Assembly: GCA_009782565.1 (NCBI GenBank)
Contig: WRIU01000009.1
Span: forward strand, 36,858-100,857
Length of the DNA stretch: 64,000 nt
From: Betaproteobacteria bacterium
GTDB lineage: Bacteria > Pseudomonadota > Gammaproteobacteria > Burkholderiales > Rhodocyclaceae
Direction of reading: 5' to 3'
The notes beneath the pieces are model-generated. The model searched no databases and was not told the origin of the DNA. It saw only the letters and a list, made by a program, of their open reading frames with translations. Of this stretch, positions 28,901-37,976 are shown in pieces (positions within the stretch are counted from its first letter, which is position 1; every line of letters starts with the position of its first letter). Made by a program: the position numbers and the translations under genes.

Positions 28901-29369
28901 CCTCCACGAACACGGCCTGATCAGTATTCTGCGCGAACTGCACGACGAACTGGACGCCGCCGTGTTTGATGCCTACGGCTGGCCGGCAAACCTCGTCGAC
29001 GAAGACATCCTCGCCCGCCTCGTCGCCCTGAACGCCGAACGGATTGAAGAAGAAAAGCAGGGCAATATCCGCTGGCTGCGCCCGGACTACCAGACCCAGA
29101 GCAAGGAAGAGCGCAAAGCCGCGCAAGAGGCTCAATTCACGCTCGACCTTGCCCCCCCGCCACAAAAACCCCAAACCGGGGCAAAGGCCGGAAAAGCCCC
29201 CTGGCCTCCCGGCATGCTGGAGCAGTTGCAGGCCGTGCGCGGCGCGCTGGAAGCCTTGCGCGAAGCCCAAACCGCCATCACCCCGGAAGCCATCGCCGAA
29301 CGCTTCACCCGCGCCCCCCGCGCGAGGGTGCAGGAGATTTTGCAGGCGCTGGAGGCGTTAGGACTGTAG
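25944..29369 (+). CDS. type IIL (MmeI-like) restriction-modification enzyme
   Basis: 1141 residues, one polypeptide. N-terminal nuclease: Asp71 then Glu81-x-Lys83 (RLDLYRKGCFVLEAKQG), the D-ExK pattern. A helical connector leads to the gamma-type N6-adenine methyltransferase with motif I DPACGSGNF (about 420) and motif IV NPPF (about 580), then a target-recognition region (about 790-960) and a helical C-terminus. MmeI-family enzymes methylate one strand and cut a fixed distance away; they need no partner gene. It is longer than MmeI, partly from an insert after the ExK motif that looks like a repeat element and a C-terminal Pro/Lys-rich extension. The target sequence cannot be told by eye. 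Confidence 0.88.
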   Translation: MTRITDFITRWKASGGSEQANSQLFLAELCDVLDLPRPEPARPVNEDNTYSFERKVFVPRGDGTNDLKRLDLYRKGCFVLEAKQGQDDHPGASRHPSREGNYPLPGQTASAAVRRGSRQWEDAMQRARRQAENYIRCLPASEGRPPFLIVADVGYCFDFYTEFTCTGGVYLHFPDARRCRVMLDDLAKPEIRALFQAIWNAPLSLDPSRRAAKVTEEVATHLATLARLLESDGHAPEKVSQFLMRCIFSMFAEDVGLIPAGGFTDIIQKSIMEPDLYAHLVRDLWEAMNKGDVSIAVGRKLLRFNGNLFANPEVLPLAREHLGTLLEAARADWKEVEPAIFGTLLERALDAKERHKLGAHYTPRAYVERLVIPTVMQPLRKEWDNVQAVASLLHSQGKEGEARKTVDGFHKRLLQIRVLDPACGSGNFLYVALEHMKRLEGEVLQALATYGEKQHALLQIDPHQFLGLEINPRAAHIAEMVLWIGFLQWHYRTHGNIDPPEPVIRKFDNIQCRDALIAYQDKKYAADENGVPVTRWDGETKKLDPATKREIPDESALVVDEVYEGVTAAQWPEADFIVGNPPFIGGKDKRQTLGYGYFDALIKTYAKLPESCDFVMYWWHKAAVLVRAGKAKRFGFITTNSITQVFSRRVMALHLEDKTPLHLAFAIPDHPWVDASDGAAVRIAMTVGEQGAGDGVLTTVLEERETDGREIGVMLAEQSGVIHADLRQGVDVTAAVPLAANGEISNRGVVLHGSGFIVTPKEAALLGLGKIKGLERHIRPYRNGRDIADKPRGVMVIDLFGLTSEEVRDKYPEVYQWVYTRVKPERDHNPRESRKKNWWLFGEPISTFRPALSGLPRYISTIETAKHRFFVFLPAEVVPDNMLVNIASADAFHLGVLSSRIHVCWSLAAGGTLEDRPRYNKTRCFDIFPFPAATPEQQARIRALAEKLDAHRKARQAQFPDLTMTGMYNVLEALRAGRELTDKEETLHEHGLISILRELHDELDAAVFDAYGWPANLVDEDILARLVALNAERIEEEKQGNIRWLRPDYQTQSKEERKAAQEAQFTLDLAPPPQKPQTGAKAGKAPWPPGMLEQLQAVRGALEALREAQTAITPEAIAERFTRAPRARVQEILQALEALGL
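26200..26290 (+). repeat. palindromic repeat translated inside the restriction enzyme gene
   Basis: GGCGCTTCGCGCC followed by ACCCCTCCAGGGAGGGGAATT lies in frame just downstream of the EAKQG codons and yields the odd stretch DDHPGASRHPSREGNYPLPG. The sequence resembles dispersed intergenic palindromes rather than coding DNA. The frame is kept open through it. Confidence 0.5.
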
Positions 29370-29429
29370 TCATTGCGAGAAATTTCTGAAATAAACAAAG
29401 CGTTATGGAGACGCTGATTTATTCCAGTG

Positions 29430-29620
29430 CTTTCCCTCTCCCCTTGAGGGAGAGGGTGCCCCGCAGGGGCGGGAGAGGGGGATGCCAGGGAAAGGGCAAG
29501 TCTCGATCTACCAAAAACGTCCTCCCCCCTCTCCCCCAACCCCTCTCCCACGAGGGGAGAGGGGCTTATCCGGGCTGCATTGACCTCTCTCTCGCAAGTG
29601 GACGAGGGGAGTTTGAGCAA
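29430..29620. repeat. C/T-G/A palindromic repeats, copies 2 and 3
   Basis: The gap between the restriction enzyme gene and folP (29370-29751) is mostly repeat. Copy 2 (about 29430-29500) has CCCTCTCCCCTTGAGGGAGA, then GTGCCCCGCAGGGGCGGGAG and an AGGGCAAG end. Copy 3 (about 29521-29600) carries CCCCTCTCCCACGAGGGGAG. Copy 2 closely matches 63806-63877. Nothing else with coding character is visible in the gap. Confidence 0.8.
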
Positions 29621-29751
29621 AATACTGAATAAATCAGCATGTCCTTATTTCAGAAAACAGTAAGAATCTGAAATAAGGCTTGCCGCCCCGCTGAATTTGC
29701 GTCCATGATCGCGGAGCATTCAAACCCTGTGGCAAGGCTGCGCCCTTCCTG

Positions 29752-30594
29752 ATGATTTCGGCTCAACCCCATTTCCTTTGCGGCCGCTTTGAACTCGACC
29801 TTTTCTGGCCGCGCGTCATGGCGATCATCAATCTGACCGATGATTCCTTCTCCGGCGACGGTTTGAAGGGCGATGTCGCGGCAGCCTTGCTCCAGGCGGA
29901 AAAAGCCTTGGAAGAGGGGGCGGACATGCTTGACATCGGGGCGGAATCGTCCCGGCCTGGCAGCAGCCCCATACCCGAAGCGCAGGAAACCGAACGAATC
30001 GTGGCGGCGGTGGAAGCCTTGCGGCCGCTCGGCAGCCCGCTATCCGTCGACACCATGAAACCGGCGGTGATGCGTTCGGCGCTGGCGGCGGGAGCCGACA
30101 TGATCAACGACATCGCCGGGTTTGAAACCCCCGGCGCAATAGAGGCGGTGGCCGGAGGCGCCTGTGGGCTTTGCGTGATGCACATGCAGGGCAAACCGCG
30201 CACGATGCAGCGCGCGCCACGTTACGATGATGTGGCCGCCGAGGTGGCCGGGTTTTTCGCCGAACGGGTACGGACGCTTACGGCGGCGGGCGTGGCGCAT
30301 GGGCGTATCGTGCTCGACCCCGGTTTCGGTTTCGGCAAGAGCGCAGCACACAATTACAGTATGCTTAAACATCTCGGACGTTTCGCGGTCGATGGTTTGC
30401 CGGTATTGGTGGGGTTGTCGCGTAAATCCATGCTTGGAGCCATCATCGGCGCGCAATCGGAAAACCGGCTCATCGCCAGCGTTGCCGCCGCAGTGCTGGC
30501 CGTGGAACGCGGTGCGCGCATCGTCCGCGTGCACGATGTGGCCGCTACCGTCGAAGCCCTGAAAATCTGGCGGGCTTGTGTGGAAGCCATTTGA
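29752..30594 (+). CDS. folP: dihydropteroate synthase
   Basis: 280 residues. It joins p-aminobenzoate to the pterin pyrophosphate in folate synthesis. Seen: MAIINLTDDSFSGDGL, where most family members read TPDSFSDGG; DIGAESSRPGSSP; DTMKPAV; MINDIAGF; LDPGFGFGKS; LVGLSRKSMLG. The loop-1 and STRPG positions are part of the pABA/sulfonamide pocket, so the D-for-P and S-for-T readings may be lineage-typical but are worth noting. The upstream neighbour ftsH, usual in this order, is absent. Confidence 0.93.
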   Translation: MISAQPHFLCGRFELDLFWPRVMAIINLTDDSFSGDGLKGDVAAALLQAEKALEEGADMLDIGAESSRPGSSPIPEAQETERIVAAVEALRPLGSPLSVDTMKPAVMRSALAAGADMINDIAGFETPGAIEAVAGGACGLCVMHMQGKPRTMQRAPRYDDVAAEVAGFFAERVRTLTAAGVAHGRIVLDPGFGFGKSAAHNYSMLKHLGRFAVDGLPVLVGLSRKSMLGAIIGAQSENRLIASVAAAVLAVERGARIVRVHDVAATVEALKIWRACVEAI

Positions 30595-30617
30595 GCAATC
30601 GGTAAGGAAAGGACAGG

Positions 30618-31991
30618 ATGGGAATGGGAATGCGTAGATATTTCGGTACTGACGGCGTGCGCGGACGGGTGGGGGAAGAGCCGATCATGCCCGAATTCGT
30701 GATGCGCCTCGGTTACGCCGCCGGGGTGTCGCTGGTCAAGCGCCATGAGTTGCCTGCTGGCGAGCATCCGGCAGTCCTGATCGGAAAAGACCCCCGCATT
30801 TCCGGCTACATGCTGGAAGCCGCGCTGGAAGCCGGGTTTTCCGCCGCCGGGGTGAACGTGATGCTCGCCGGACCGATCCCGACTCCCGCTGTGGCCTACC
30901 TGACCCGCGCCTTGCGTTTGCAGGCCGGGGTCGTGATTTCCGCTTCACACAACCCCTTCTACGATAACGGTATCAAATTCTTTTCTGCGGGCGGCTTAAA
31001 ACTGCCCGATGCCGTGGAAGCTGAGATAGAAGCCCGGTTGATGGACGGCATGGGCTGCGTGGAAGCCGTCTGCCTGGGACGCGCCCGGCGGATCGACGAT
31101 GCTGCCGGACGCTACATCGAGTTCTGCAAAAGCACCTTTCCGAACGAGTTCGACCTGCGCGGCCTGAAGATCGCGGTCGATTGCGCCCACGGCGCGGCCT
31201 ATCACATCGCGCCGAAGGTGTTTCATGAACTGGGCGCGGAAGTGATCCCGGTGGGGGTTGCCCCCGATGGCTTCAACATCAACGACGGCGTAGGCGCGAC
31301 CCATCCCGGACATCTGCGCCGTGCTGTGCTCGAACATGCTGCCGATATGGGCATCGCGCTCGATGGCGACGGCGACCGCCTCCTTATGATCGACCGCCAG
31401 GGCGAAATTTTCGATGGCGACAAGCTGCTCTACGTCATCGCTGCCGCGCGCAAGGAACGGGAACGGAACACTGAAACGGTCGGCGGCGTGGTGGGTACGC
31501 TGATGAGCAACCTTGGCCTGGAGCACGCGATTGCCCGGCTCGGCCTGCCGTTTGCCCGCGCCAAGGTGGGCGACCGTTACGTGCTTGAACTGCTGCACGA
31601 AAAAGGCTGGCGCATCGGCGGCGAGAATTCAGGCCACATCATTTGCCTGGATTGCCACACGACAGGCGACGCCATCATTTCCGCCCTGCAAGTGCTGGCG
31701 GCGCTGCGCGCCCATGACCAGACGCTGGCGCAGGCTTGCGCCGATCTCGTCTTCTACCCGCAACGGCTGATTAACGTCCGCGTGAATCCGGGGTTTGACT
31801 GGCAGGGCGACGCTGGCATTTCGGCTGCGCGCGCGCGCGCCGGGGCAAGGCTGGGCGACGGGGGGCGGGTGCTGTTGCGCCCTTCTGGAACCGAGCCGCT
31901 GCTCCGGGTGATGGTCGAAGGCCGCGACGAGGCGCTGGTCGAGAGCCTCGCGCGCGAAATCGCGGCGGCTGTCGAAACCGCCGCAGGGTGA
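30618..31991 (+). CDS. glmM: phosphoglucosamine mutase
   Basis: 457 residues from ATG 30618 (AGGACAGG upstream); in-frame ATGs six and twelve bases on are also possible. It converts glucosamine 6-phosphate to glucosamine 1-phosphate for peptidoglycan. Phosphoserine loop [16 protein letters not shown], metal site DGDGDR, sugar loop GGENSGH and phosphate loop [12 protein letters not shown] are complete. Paired with folP, 23 bases apart. Confidence 0.97.
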   Translation: MGMGMRRYFGTDGVRGRVGEEPIMPEFVMRLGYAAGVSLVKRHELPAGEHPAVLIGKDPRISGYMLEAALEAGFSAAGVNVMLAGPIPTPAVAYLTRALRLQAGVVISASHNPFYDNGIKFFSAGGLKLPDAVEAEIEARLMDGMGCVEAVCLGRARRIDDAAGRYIEFCKSTFPNEFDLRGLKIAVDCAHGAAYHIAPKVFHELGAEVIPVGVAPDGFNINDGVGATHPGHLRRAVLEHAADMGIALDGDGDRLLMIDRQGEIFDGDKLLYVIAAARKERERNTETVGGVVGTLMSNLGLEHAIARLGLPFARAKVGDRYVLELLHEKGWRIGGENSGHIICLDCHTTGDAIISALQVLAALRAHDQTLAQACADLVFYPQRLINVRVNPGFDWQGDAGISAARARAGARLGDGGRVLLRPSGTEPLLRVMVEGRDEALVESLAREIAAAVETAAG

Positions 31992-32077
31992 TACCCCTAC
32001 TGTCGTTACCGTTGACGCTTGGCGTGCACTCTTCCTAAACTCATAACTTTCTGTGATTTTCCTTGGACGAGGACAAA

Positions 32078-33583
32078 ATGAGCGAATCCCGCATCCACAA
32101 TGCTGCTTTGCGCGGCAAGATCATGTCGGCGGACGAAGCCGCTGCCCTCATTAAACCCGGCGACAACATCGGCGTAAGCGGTTTCACCGGTTCGGGCCAT
32201 CCCAAGGAAGTCCCGCAGGCGCTCGCCCGACGAATCGCTGCCGCGTCCGAGCGCGGCGAGACTTTCCGCGTCGGCCTGTTGACAGGCGCATCCACCGCGC
32301 CCGAACTCGATGGCGCGCTTTTCAAGGTCAACGGCGTTTCCATGCGTATGCCCTATCAGTCCGATCCGGACTGCCGTAACCGGATTAACAGCGGTGATGC
32401 CTGGTACATGGATGTTCACCTTTCGGAAACGGCGCAAAACGCGGCTTGGGGGCATTACGGCAAGCTCGATGTTGCCCTGATCGAAATCGTTGCCATCCTT
32501 GAAGATGGGCGGCTGGTTCCGTCGACCTCGGTGGGCAATAACCCCACTTGGCTGGACTTGGCAGACCGGGTGATTCTCGAAGTCAACACCGGCCTGAACC
32601 CCAGGCTCGAAGGCATGCACGACATCTATTCCGTCGCCCTGCCGCCGAACCGCCAGCCCATTCCGATCACCAAGGCCAGCGACCGTATTGGCGAGCCTTA
32701 CCTGAGAGTCGACCCCGCCAAGGTCGTCGCCGTGGTCGAGACGGATTGCCCTGACCGCGATACCAAATTCTCCGCCCCGGATGAAAACTCGCGCCTCATC
32801 GCGGGGCACATCCTCGATTTCCTCCAGTACGAAGTCGACAAGGGCCGTATCCCGGCGAATTTGTTGCCGCTGCAATCGGGTGTGGGCAACGTCGCCAACG
32901 CGGTGATGGCGGGCTTGAACGACGGCCCCTACGAGAACCTCACCGCCTACACCGAAGTCTTGCAGGACGGCATGCTCGACATGATCCGTTCCGGCAAACT
33001 GGTTTGCGCTTCGGCCACTGCCGTGTCGCTTTCCAAGGAAGCTCTGGTGGATTTCAACGCGAACCTTGACGCTTACCGCAAGTGCATCATCCTGCGCCCG
33101 CAAGAAATCAGCAATCACCCTGAGATCGTCCGTCGGCTAGGCATCATCACGATGAACGGCATGCTCGAAGCCGACATCTACGGCAACGTCAACTCTACCC
33201 ACGTTCTCGGCTCAAGGATGATGAACGGGCTGGGCGGTTCCGGCGACTTCACGCGCAACGCCTACCTTTCGATCTTCATGACCCCGTCGCTGGCCAAGAA
33301 CGGCGCGCTTTCCTGCATCGTGCCGATGGTCTCCCACGTCGACCATACCGAGCACGATGTACAGGTACTCGTTACCGAACACGGCTTGGCCGACCTGCGT
33401 GGCCTCGCGCCGCGCCAGCGCGCCAAACTGGTGATTGAAAAATGCGCCGATCCCAAATTCCGCCCCGCCCTCCGGGATTACCTCGCACGCGCTGAAAAGA
33501 GCGCAAACGGCCAGCAAACCCCGCACCTATTGGGCGAAGCGTTTGACTGGCATTTGCGCGCGCTGAAGGGCGAGTCGATGTAA
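32078..33583 (+). CDS. acetyl-CoA hydrolase/transferase family, likely succinyl-CoA:acetate CoA-transferase
   Basis: 501 residues from ATG 32078 (GAGGACAAA ahead; a TTG 15 bases upstream is weaker). Class I CoA-transferase of the Cat1/AarC group: VSGFTGSGHPKEVPQALA at the start, the catalytic-Glu region NLTAYTEVLQDGMLDMI, STHVLGSRMMNGLGGSGDFTRNAY, and VTEHGLADLRGLAPRQRA. It would exchange CoA between succinate and acetate or propionate, fitting a fermentative or acetate-handling betaproteobacterium. A hydrolase activity cannot be excluded. Confidence 0.88.
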   Translation: MSESRIHNAALRGKIMSADEAAALIKPGDNIGVSGFTGSGHPKEVPQALARRIAAASERGETFRVGLLTGASTAPELDGALFKVNGVSMRMPYQSDPDCRNRINSGDAWYMDVHLSETAQNAAWGHYGKLDVALIEIVAILEDGRLVPSTSVGNNPTWLDLADRVILEVNTGLNPRLEGMHDIYSVALPPNRQPIPITKASDRIGEPYLRVDPAKVVAVVETDCPDRDTKFSAPDENSRLIAGHILDFLQYEVDKGRIPANLLPLQSGVGNVANAVMAGLNDGPYENLTAYTEVLQDGMLDMIRSGKLVCASATAVSLSKEALVDFNANLDAYRKCIILRPQEISNHPEIVRRLGIITMNGMLEADIYGNVNSTHVLGSRMMNGLGGSGDFTRNAYLSIFMTPSLAKNGALSCIVPMVSHVDHTEHDVQVLVTEHGLADLRGLAPRQRAKLVIEKCADPKFRPALRDYLARAEKSANGQQTPHLLGEAFDWHLRALKGESM

Positions 33584-33609
33584 GCCGCGAGTTGATGCGG
33601 GTTGTATGC

Positions 33610-33648
33610 AAAATCGCCTGACACGCTGTGTCAGGCGATTTTGTTTTT
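33610..33648 (+). terminator. terminator after the CoA-transferase gene
   Basis: AAAATCGCCTGACAC-GCT-GTGTCAGGCGATTTT followed by GTTTTTA. The symmetrical A/T arms allow use on both strands. Confidence 0.95.
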
Positions 33649-33711
33649 ATTCGCAATAAAATTTGCGAAGAGAAGAGGTAATTCATTGATCAAGCTGGTT
33701 TTTCTATTTTG

Positions 33712-34113
33712 TTATTCCAATTTTATTTTCCATTTTTTCGATTCTTTAATCAGGGTTAGCTGACTTTTTTCAGTTTCGCCATTCACGAACTTTATTTCTA
33801 TTTCGACATGGGCAATATCGTCATTTTTGTCAATAAATTTCAGTGAAAGTGTCTCTAGCCCCCCATTTTCCTTTATCATGTAATGCTGCTGGTCTATCTT
33901 TTCATCCAGCGCCACCAAATCTTCTTTCTTTGCGTACTCCAGTGCAAAGCACTCAGCAGCCTTCGCAACTTTGTTCTCGGCGGCGGCCTCTAGATAGTTC
34001 CTGACAACGTACTCCGGTTTTTTGGCTGAACAGCCGGTAAGCAGAGCAAAAGCGACAAACGCCCCCAAAAAAATGACCAGCTTGCGGGTGTCGACAGCAA
34101 AGAAACGCAACAT
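33712..34113 (-). CDS. small lipoprotein (DUF4878-like)
   Basis: 133 residues from the ATG at 34113 (GGAGAACTCTG upstream), so the longer open frame 5' of it is not used. Signal sequence with lipobox LLTGC, so the lipidated Cys is about residue 28 in LVIFLGAFVAFALLTGCSAK. The mature part resembles the DUF4878/NTF2-like cystatin fold (PEYVVRNYLEAAAENKVAKA ... KKWKIKLE). Lower GC than its neighbours. Function unknown. Confidence 0.75.
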   Translation of the reverse strand: MLRFFAVDTRKLVIFLGAFVAFALLTGCSAKKPEYVVRNYLEAAAENKVAKAAECFALEYAKKEDLVALDEKIDQQHYMIKENGGLETLSLKFIDKNDDIAHVEIEIKFVNGETEKSQLTLIKESKKWKIKLE

Positions 34114-34156
34114 CAGAGTTCTCCTGACAAATAACAATAAAAACGACGGAAAAACA

Positions 34157-35152
34157 TTATGCTCCCGGCACTTCGTAAGGCAGCTCAAGGACTTGCGCGC
34201 AAGGCCCGTCTGGCGTCCCGACGCGAATTTCAGCGCCCGTATGGGCGTACTCTGTCCGGATGACGGCCAGCGCCTCGCCCCCTTCGGGCAATGGCGCGAA
34301 GTTGACGATGGCGCCTGCCGCTTGCCCATCTCCAGATTCCGGGGCGTAGAGCGCCGTACCGGCAGCGATGCCCGTAGCGGATGCCGGTGAGGAGAGGGCA
34401 ATGCGGAACATGCGCCGCTTCGGTTTGCCCAAGTGCTGCGTGCGGGCGATGATTTCCTGGCCGGGATAGCAGCCCTTGGTGAAACTCACGCCGCCGATGA
34501 GCTCGAAATTGAGCATTTGAGCGACAAAGGCTTCCTGCGTGGCGGCGGTGACGAGCGGCAATCCGGCGCGAATGGCGGCAAGCTGCCAACTCGCGGCGCT
34601 GCCTGGCGTAACGCCGGTCTGGCGCAGCATGTCGAAGGTGGCGGGCGCTTCGGTTGCGGGCAGGTCGAGGATGAAAAGGTTCTCTTTGAGCCGGATCGTG
34701 GAAGCCGTCTGCCGCATGTCGGCTTCCGGCACGGGCAGCACGGCGCGCGATAGATATTCGCCAGCCATGGAACCGGCAAGGCCGATGAGTGCCCTTTCCT
34801 GTTCGGGGAGGGCGAGTTTCACTTTTGTGCGGAGGATGTAGTTGCTTAGTTTTTTGAGCAGGGTTGGAACGAGGTCGGCGGAGGCCGCGAGGCACAGGCC
34901 GTTACCATCGCGCCAGAGCAGGAAATTTGCCAGCATGCGGCCCTGCGCGGTGTTGAAGCTTGTCCATTGCACGGCATTTCCGGCGAGTCCGTCCACGTCG
35001 TTTGAAAGCAGCCTGTGCAGAAAAGTGCTTGCTTCTTCGCCCGTGGCGCGGATCAGCCCGAGATGGAGAAGCGGCACGGCTACGGCGTTGTGAGCCAGTG
35101 CTTCAACATCGGCATGCGGTTCGCCGAAATTTACGGACGGGGAATTGATCAT
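34157..35152 (-). CDS. ygfZ: tRNA-modifying/Fe-S repair protein YgfZ (folate-binding)
   Basis: 331 residues. The YgfZ signature is present as TKGCYPGQEIIART. It is a GcvT-like folate-binding protein helping assembly or repair of some Fe-S enzymes such as MiaB. Divergent from mltG across 81 bases, the usual arrangement in this group. Confidence 0.9.
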   Translation of the reverse strand: MINSPSVNFGEPHADVEALAHNAVAVPLLHLGLIRATGEEASTFLHRLLSNDVDGLAGNAVQWTSFNTAQGRMLANFLLWRDGNGLCLAASADLVPTLLKKLSNYILRTKVKLALPEQERALIGLAGSMAGEYLSRAVLPVPEADMRQTASTIRLKENLFILDLPATEAPATFDMLRQTGVTPGSAASWQLAAIRAGLPLVTAATQEAFVAQMLNFELIGGVSFTKGCYPGQEIIARTQHLGKPKRRMFRIALSSPASATGIAAGTALYAPESGDGQAAGAIVNFAPLPEGGEALAVIRTEYAHTGAEIRVGTPDGPCAQVLELPYEVPGA

Positions 35153-35233
35153 TCTGCACGATGGAAAGCCGGGAGGCAGTTATTATAGTCCCCCCTCGAT
35201 ACCCTCTCGCTTTCCTTCCCAGACCGCCCATCG

Positions 35234-36265
35234 ATGAAAAAATTCATTCGCCGCCTCATACGAATAACCATCTGGCTCACGCTGATGGCCGTTTTGGCTG
35301 TGGCTCTTCTGGTGTGGGTCGGGTGGTGGTATGCACAGCAACCCTTGAAGGTGAGGGGGGGGGGTACTGAATTCACCGTGCCGCGCGGGATGGCAATGCG
35401 GCAGGCCGCCAATGTGATCCGGAATTCCGGGGTAGCGGCCGATCCGCGCTTTCTCTCGACGCTGGCGCGCCTCTCAGGTCGGGCGCAACAGATCAAGGCG
35501 GGCACTTACCGGGTCGAGGCCGGGATTACGCCGTGGGATTTGATCATCAAGCTCGAATTGGGGGATGTGGCTCGCGGGACGGTGCTGCTGGTCGAGGGTT
35601 GGACTTTCCGTCAGATGCGAGCCGCACTGGAAAAACACCCGGATCTGCTCCAGGACACCAGTGATCTTTCCGATGACGAAATTCTTGCCCGTGTCGGCGC
35701 GAGCCAGAAGCAGCCCGAAGGATTGTTCTTTCCCGATACCTACGTAGTCACGAAGGGCGACAGCGCGCTTTCCGTGTTCAGCAGAGCCTATCAGGCCATG
35801 CAGAAACGGCTGGATAGAGAGTGGGAAGACAAGGCGCTCGATCTTCCGCTGAAGTCTCCTTACGATGCGTTGATCCTGGCCTCGATCGTGGAGAAGGAAA
35901 CCGGGCGCCACGAAGACCGTACCCGCGTCGCCAACGTGTTCATCAATCGTCTTCGGGTTGGCATGAAGCTGCAAACCGATCCCACGGTGATCTACGGGAT
36001 GGGCGAAAAGTATGATGGCAAACTGCGCCGCAGCAACCTGGAGGCCGATACGCCGTGGAACACTTATATCCGAACCGGTTTGCCGCCGACGCCCATCGCG
36101 ATGCCGGGGCGGGCGTCGTTGCGCGCCGCGCTGCATCCGGAAGGCGGGGACATGCTTTATTTCGTCGCGTGCGGTAACGGCAGCAGCGTGTTTTCGCGCA
36201 CGCTCGGCGAACACAACAAGGCAGTGGATCGTTGCCTACGCAAAAAGGGAACATCGAAAAGTTGA
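35234..36265 (+). CDS. mltG: endolytic peptidoglycan transglycosylase MltG
   Basis: 343 residues. N-terminal membrane helix (ITIWLTLMAVLAVALLVWVG), LysM-like middle, and a YceG catalytic domain with EGLFFPDTY, ILASIVEKETGR (catalytic Glu) and WNTYIRTGLPPTPIAMPG. It cleaves nascent glycan chains, setting strand length. First gene of the run mltG-tmk-holB-pilZ-tatD-ankyrin. Confidence 0.95.
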   Translation: MKKFIRRLIRITIWLTLMAVLAVALLVWVGWWYAQQPLKVRGGGTEFTVPRGMAMRQAANVIRNSGVAADPRFLSTLARLSGRAQQIKAGTYRVEAGITPWDLIIKLELGDVARGTVLLVEGWTFRQMRAALEKHPDLLQDTSDLSDDEILARVGASQKQPEGLFFPDTYVVTKGDSALSVFSRAYQAMQKRLDREWEDKALDLPLKSPYDALILASIVEKETGRHEDRTRVANVFINRLRVGMKLQTDPTVIYGMGEKYDGKLRRSNLEADTPWNTYIRTGLPPTPIAMPGRASLRAALHPEGGDMLYFVACGNGSSVFSRTLGEHNKAVDRCLRKKGTSKS

Positions 36266-36276
36266 ATCTATCGGCC

Positions 36277-36900
36277 ATGAAAACGTTTGGGCGCTTCATC
36301 ACTTTCGAGGGCATGGACGGCGCGGGCAAAAGTACGCAGATTGGCTTGCTCGTAGAGGCATTGCGCGCGCACGGGCTCGACGTGCTCTGTACCCGCGAGC
36401 CAGGCGGTACTCCCCTTGGCGAAAAGCTGCGGGAGGCGCTGCTCGGCATGGAAATGAATGTCGATACCGAAGCGATGCTGATGTTCGCCGCGCGCCGTGA
36501 ACATCTGGCGGCAGTGATCGAGCCTGCGCTGGCGGCGGGAACCTGGGTCGTGAGCGACCGCTTCACCGACGCGACCTACGCTTACCAGGTGGGTGGGCGT
36601 GGGCTGGAAGCGGCGCGTTGCGACGCGCTCGAAGCCTGGGTGCATCCCCACCTCAAACCCGACCTCACCCTGCTGTTCGATCTGCCGCCCGCGCTGGCGG
36701 CGGCACGGATGTCAGCCAATGGAGCCGAACCCGACCGTTTCGAGCGGGAGCAGCGCGGGTTTTTCGAGCGTGTGCGCGCCGCCTATCTGGAACGGGCGCG
36801 ACGCGAACCCATGCGTTTCCATGTCATCGACGCCGCGCAGGAACCACGCGCCATTGCCCAGGAAATTGCCTCGGTGTTCAAAGAGAGGACATGGCTGTGA
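36277..36900 (+). CDS. tmk: thymidylate kinase
   Basis: 207 residues from ATG 36277. P-loop FEGMDGAGKSTQ, CTREPGGTPLGEKLRE and the DR motif SDRFTDATYAYQ. It phosphorylates dTMP to dTDP. Eleven bases after mltG; its stop overlaps holB. Confidence 0.96.
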   Translation: MKTFGRFITFEGMDGAGKSTQIGLLVEALRAHGLDVLCTREPGGTPLGEKLREALLGMEMNVDTEAMLMFAARREHLAAVIEPALAAGTWVVSDRFTDATYAYQVGGRGLEAARCDALEAWVHPHLKPDLTLLFDLPPALAAARMSANGAEPDRFEREQRGFFERVRAAYLERARREPMRFHVIDAAQEPRAIAQEIASVFKERTWL

Positions 36901-37976
36901 TCCATCCCTGGCTTGAACCGCTGTGGGCGCAATGGATGGCGCTCGGCGAGCGTTTGCCGCACGCGCTGCTCATCTCTGGCGCGCCCGGCCTCGGCAAGCG
37001 CGATCTGGCCGAGGCATTGGCGGCAAGGCTGCTGTGCGAGTCGCCACAAACCGACGGACAGGCTTGCGGGTATTGCATGCCCTGCCAGTGGCGCATATCG
37101 GGAAACCATCCCGACCTGCACCGGCTATCCCCGGAAAGCGGGGAAACGCAGCCTCCTACGAATGAAGCGGCGGGCGACGAACCGGGCGGCGGCGAAAACA
37201 AGGCAAAGCCAACCCAGGCAGCAACCCAGATCGTCATCAACCAGGCGCGCGCGCTGCAAGAGGCACTGTCTGTGACCGCGCATCGCGGCGGGAAACGGGT
37301 GGTGATTGTCGATCCGGCTGAGGCGATGAATGCCTTTACCGCCAACGCGCTCCTGAAACTGATCGAAGAGCCGCCGGACGGATGCGTTTTCCTGCTCATT
37401 TCGTCTGCGCCGCGCCGCCTGTTGCCGACCATCCGCAGCCGTTGCCAGCAATGGCATGTGCCGCGCCCCGACGCGGACGTCCTGCGGCGTTGGCAGGCAG
37501 GGCAGGAGCGCGAGGAGCGCACCCCCGCCAGTCTGCTGGCGCTGTGCGGTGGCATGCCGCTGGCCGCGCGCCGCTTGTCTGCACAAGGTGGCGGAGCCTT
37601 GTTCGAGCGTTTCATGAACGACCTGGGCGCGGACAGGGTCGACCCGTTGCGCCTTGCCGCGCAGTGGGAAAGCTGGCTCAAAAAGGACAAGGCGGCGCTT
37701 GCCGCCGGTTTCAGCCTCATGATGTTGGTCGAATGGATGCAGCGTTGGGTCAGCGACCTGGCCGCGCTGCGACTTGGCGGGCGTGTGAGATATTTCCCGG
37801 CGCAGGCCGAGCGTTTAGCGATACTTTCCGCAGGGGCGAGCGTGGCCTCACTCGTCGCCTGTTACAATGAATTCATCAATATCCGGCGGGTGGCAGCCCA
37901 TCCGCTCAATATGCGATTGTTCCTGGAAGACATGTTGATGCGCTATGCCCGTGTATTCAAAGGAGTCCGTCCATGA
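36891..37976 (+). CDS. holB: DNA polymerase III subunit delta'
   Basis: 361 residues. AAA+ clamp-loader subunit: SGAPGLGKRDLAEALAARLL, zinc-binding CGYCMPCQW, VIVDPAEAMNAFTANALLKL, SSAPRRLLPTIRSRCQ. An unusual Pro/Glu/Gly-rich insert (about residues 80-110) lies between the zinc module and the next helix. Overlaps tmk by 10 bases, so coupled. It helps load the beta clamp during replication. Confidence 0.94.
   Translation: MAVIHPWLEPLWAQWMALGERLPHALLISGAPGLGKRDLAEALAARLLCESPQTDGQACGYCMPCQWRISGNHPDLHRLSPESGETQPPTNEAAGDEPGGGENKAKPTQAATQIVINQARALQEALSVTAHRGGKRVVIVDPAEAMNAFTANALLKLIEEPPDGCVFLLISSAPRRLLPTIRSRCQQWHVPRPDADVLRRWQAGQEREERTPASLLALCGGMPLAARRLSAQGGGALFERFMNDLGADRVDPLRLAAQWESWLKKDKAALAAGFSLMMLVEWMQRWVSDLAALRLGGRVRYFPAQAERLAILSAGASVASLVACYNEFINIRRVAAHPLNMRLFLEDMLMRYARVFKGVRP

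Noticed and set aside
25944..29369. BREX PglX or a type I HsdM
   Set aside because: The N-terminal D-ExK nuclease on the same chain and lack of pglZ, brxC, hsdR or hsdS neighbours favour a type IIL enzyme.
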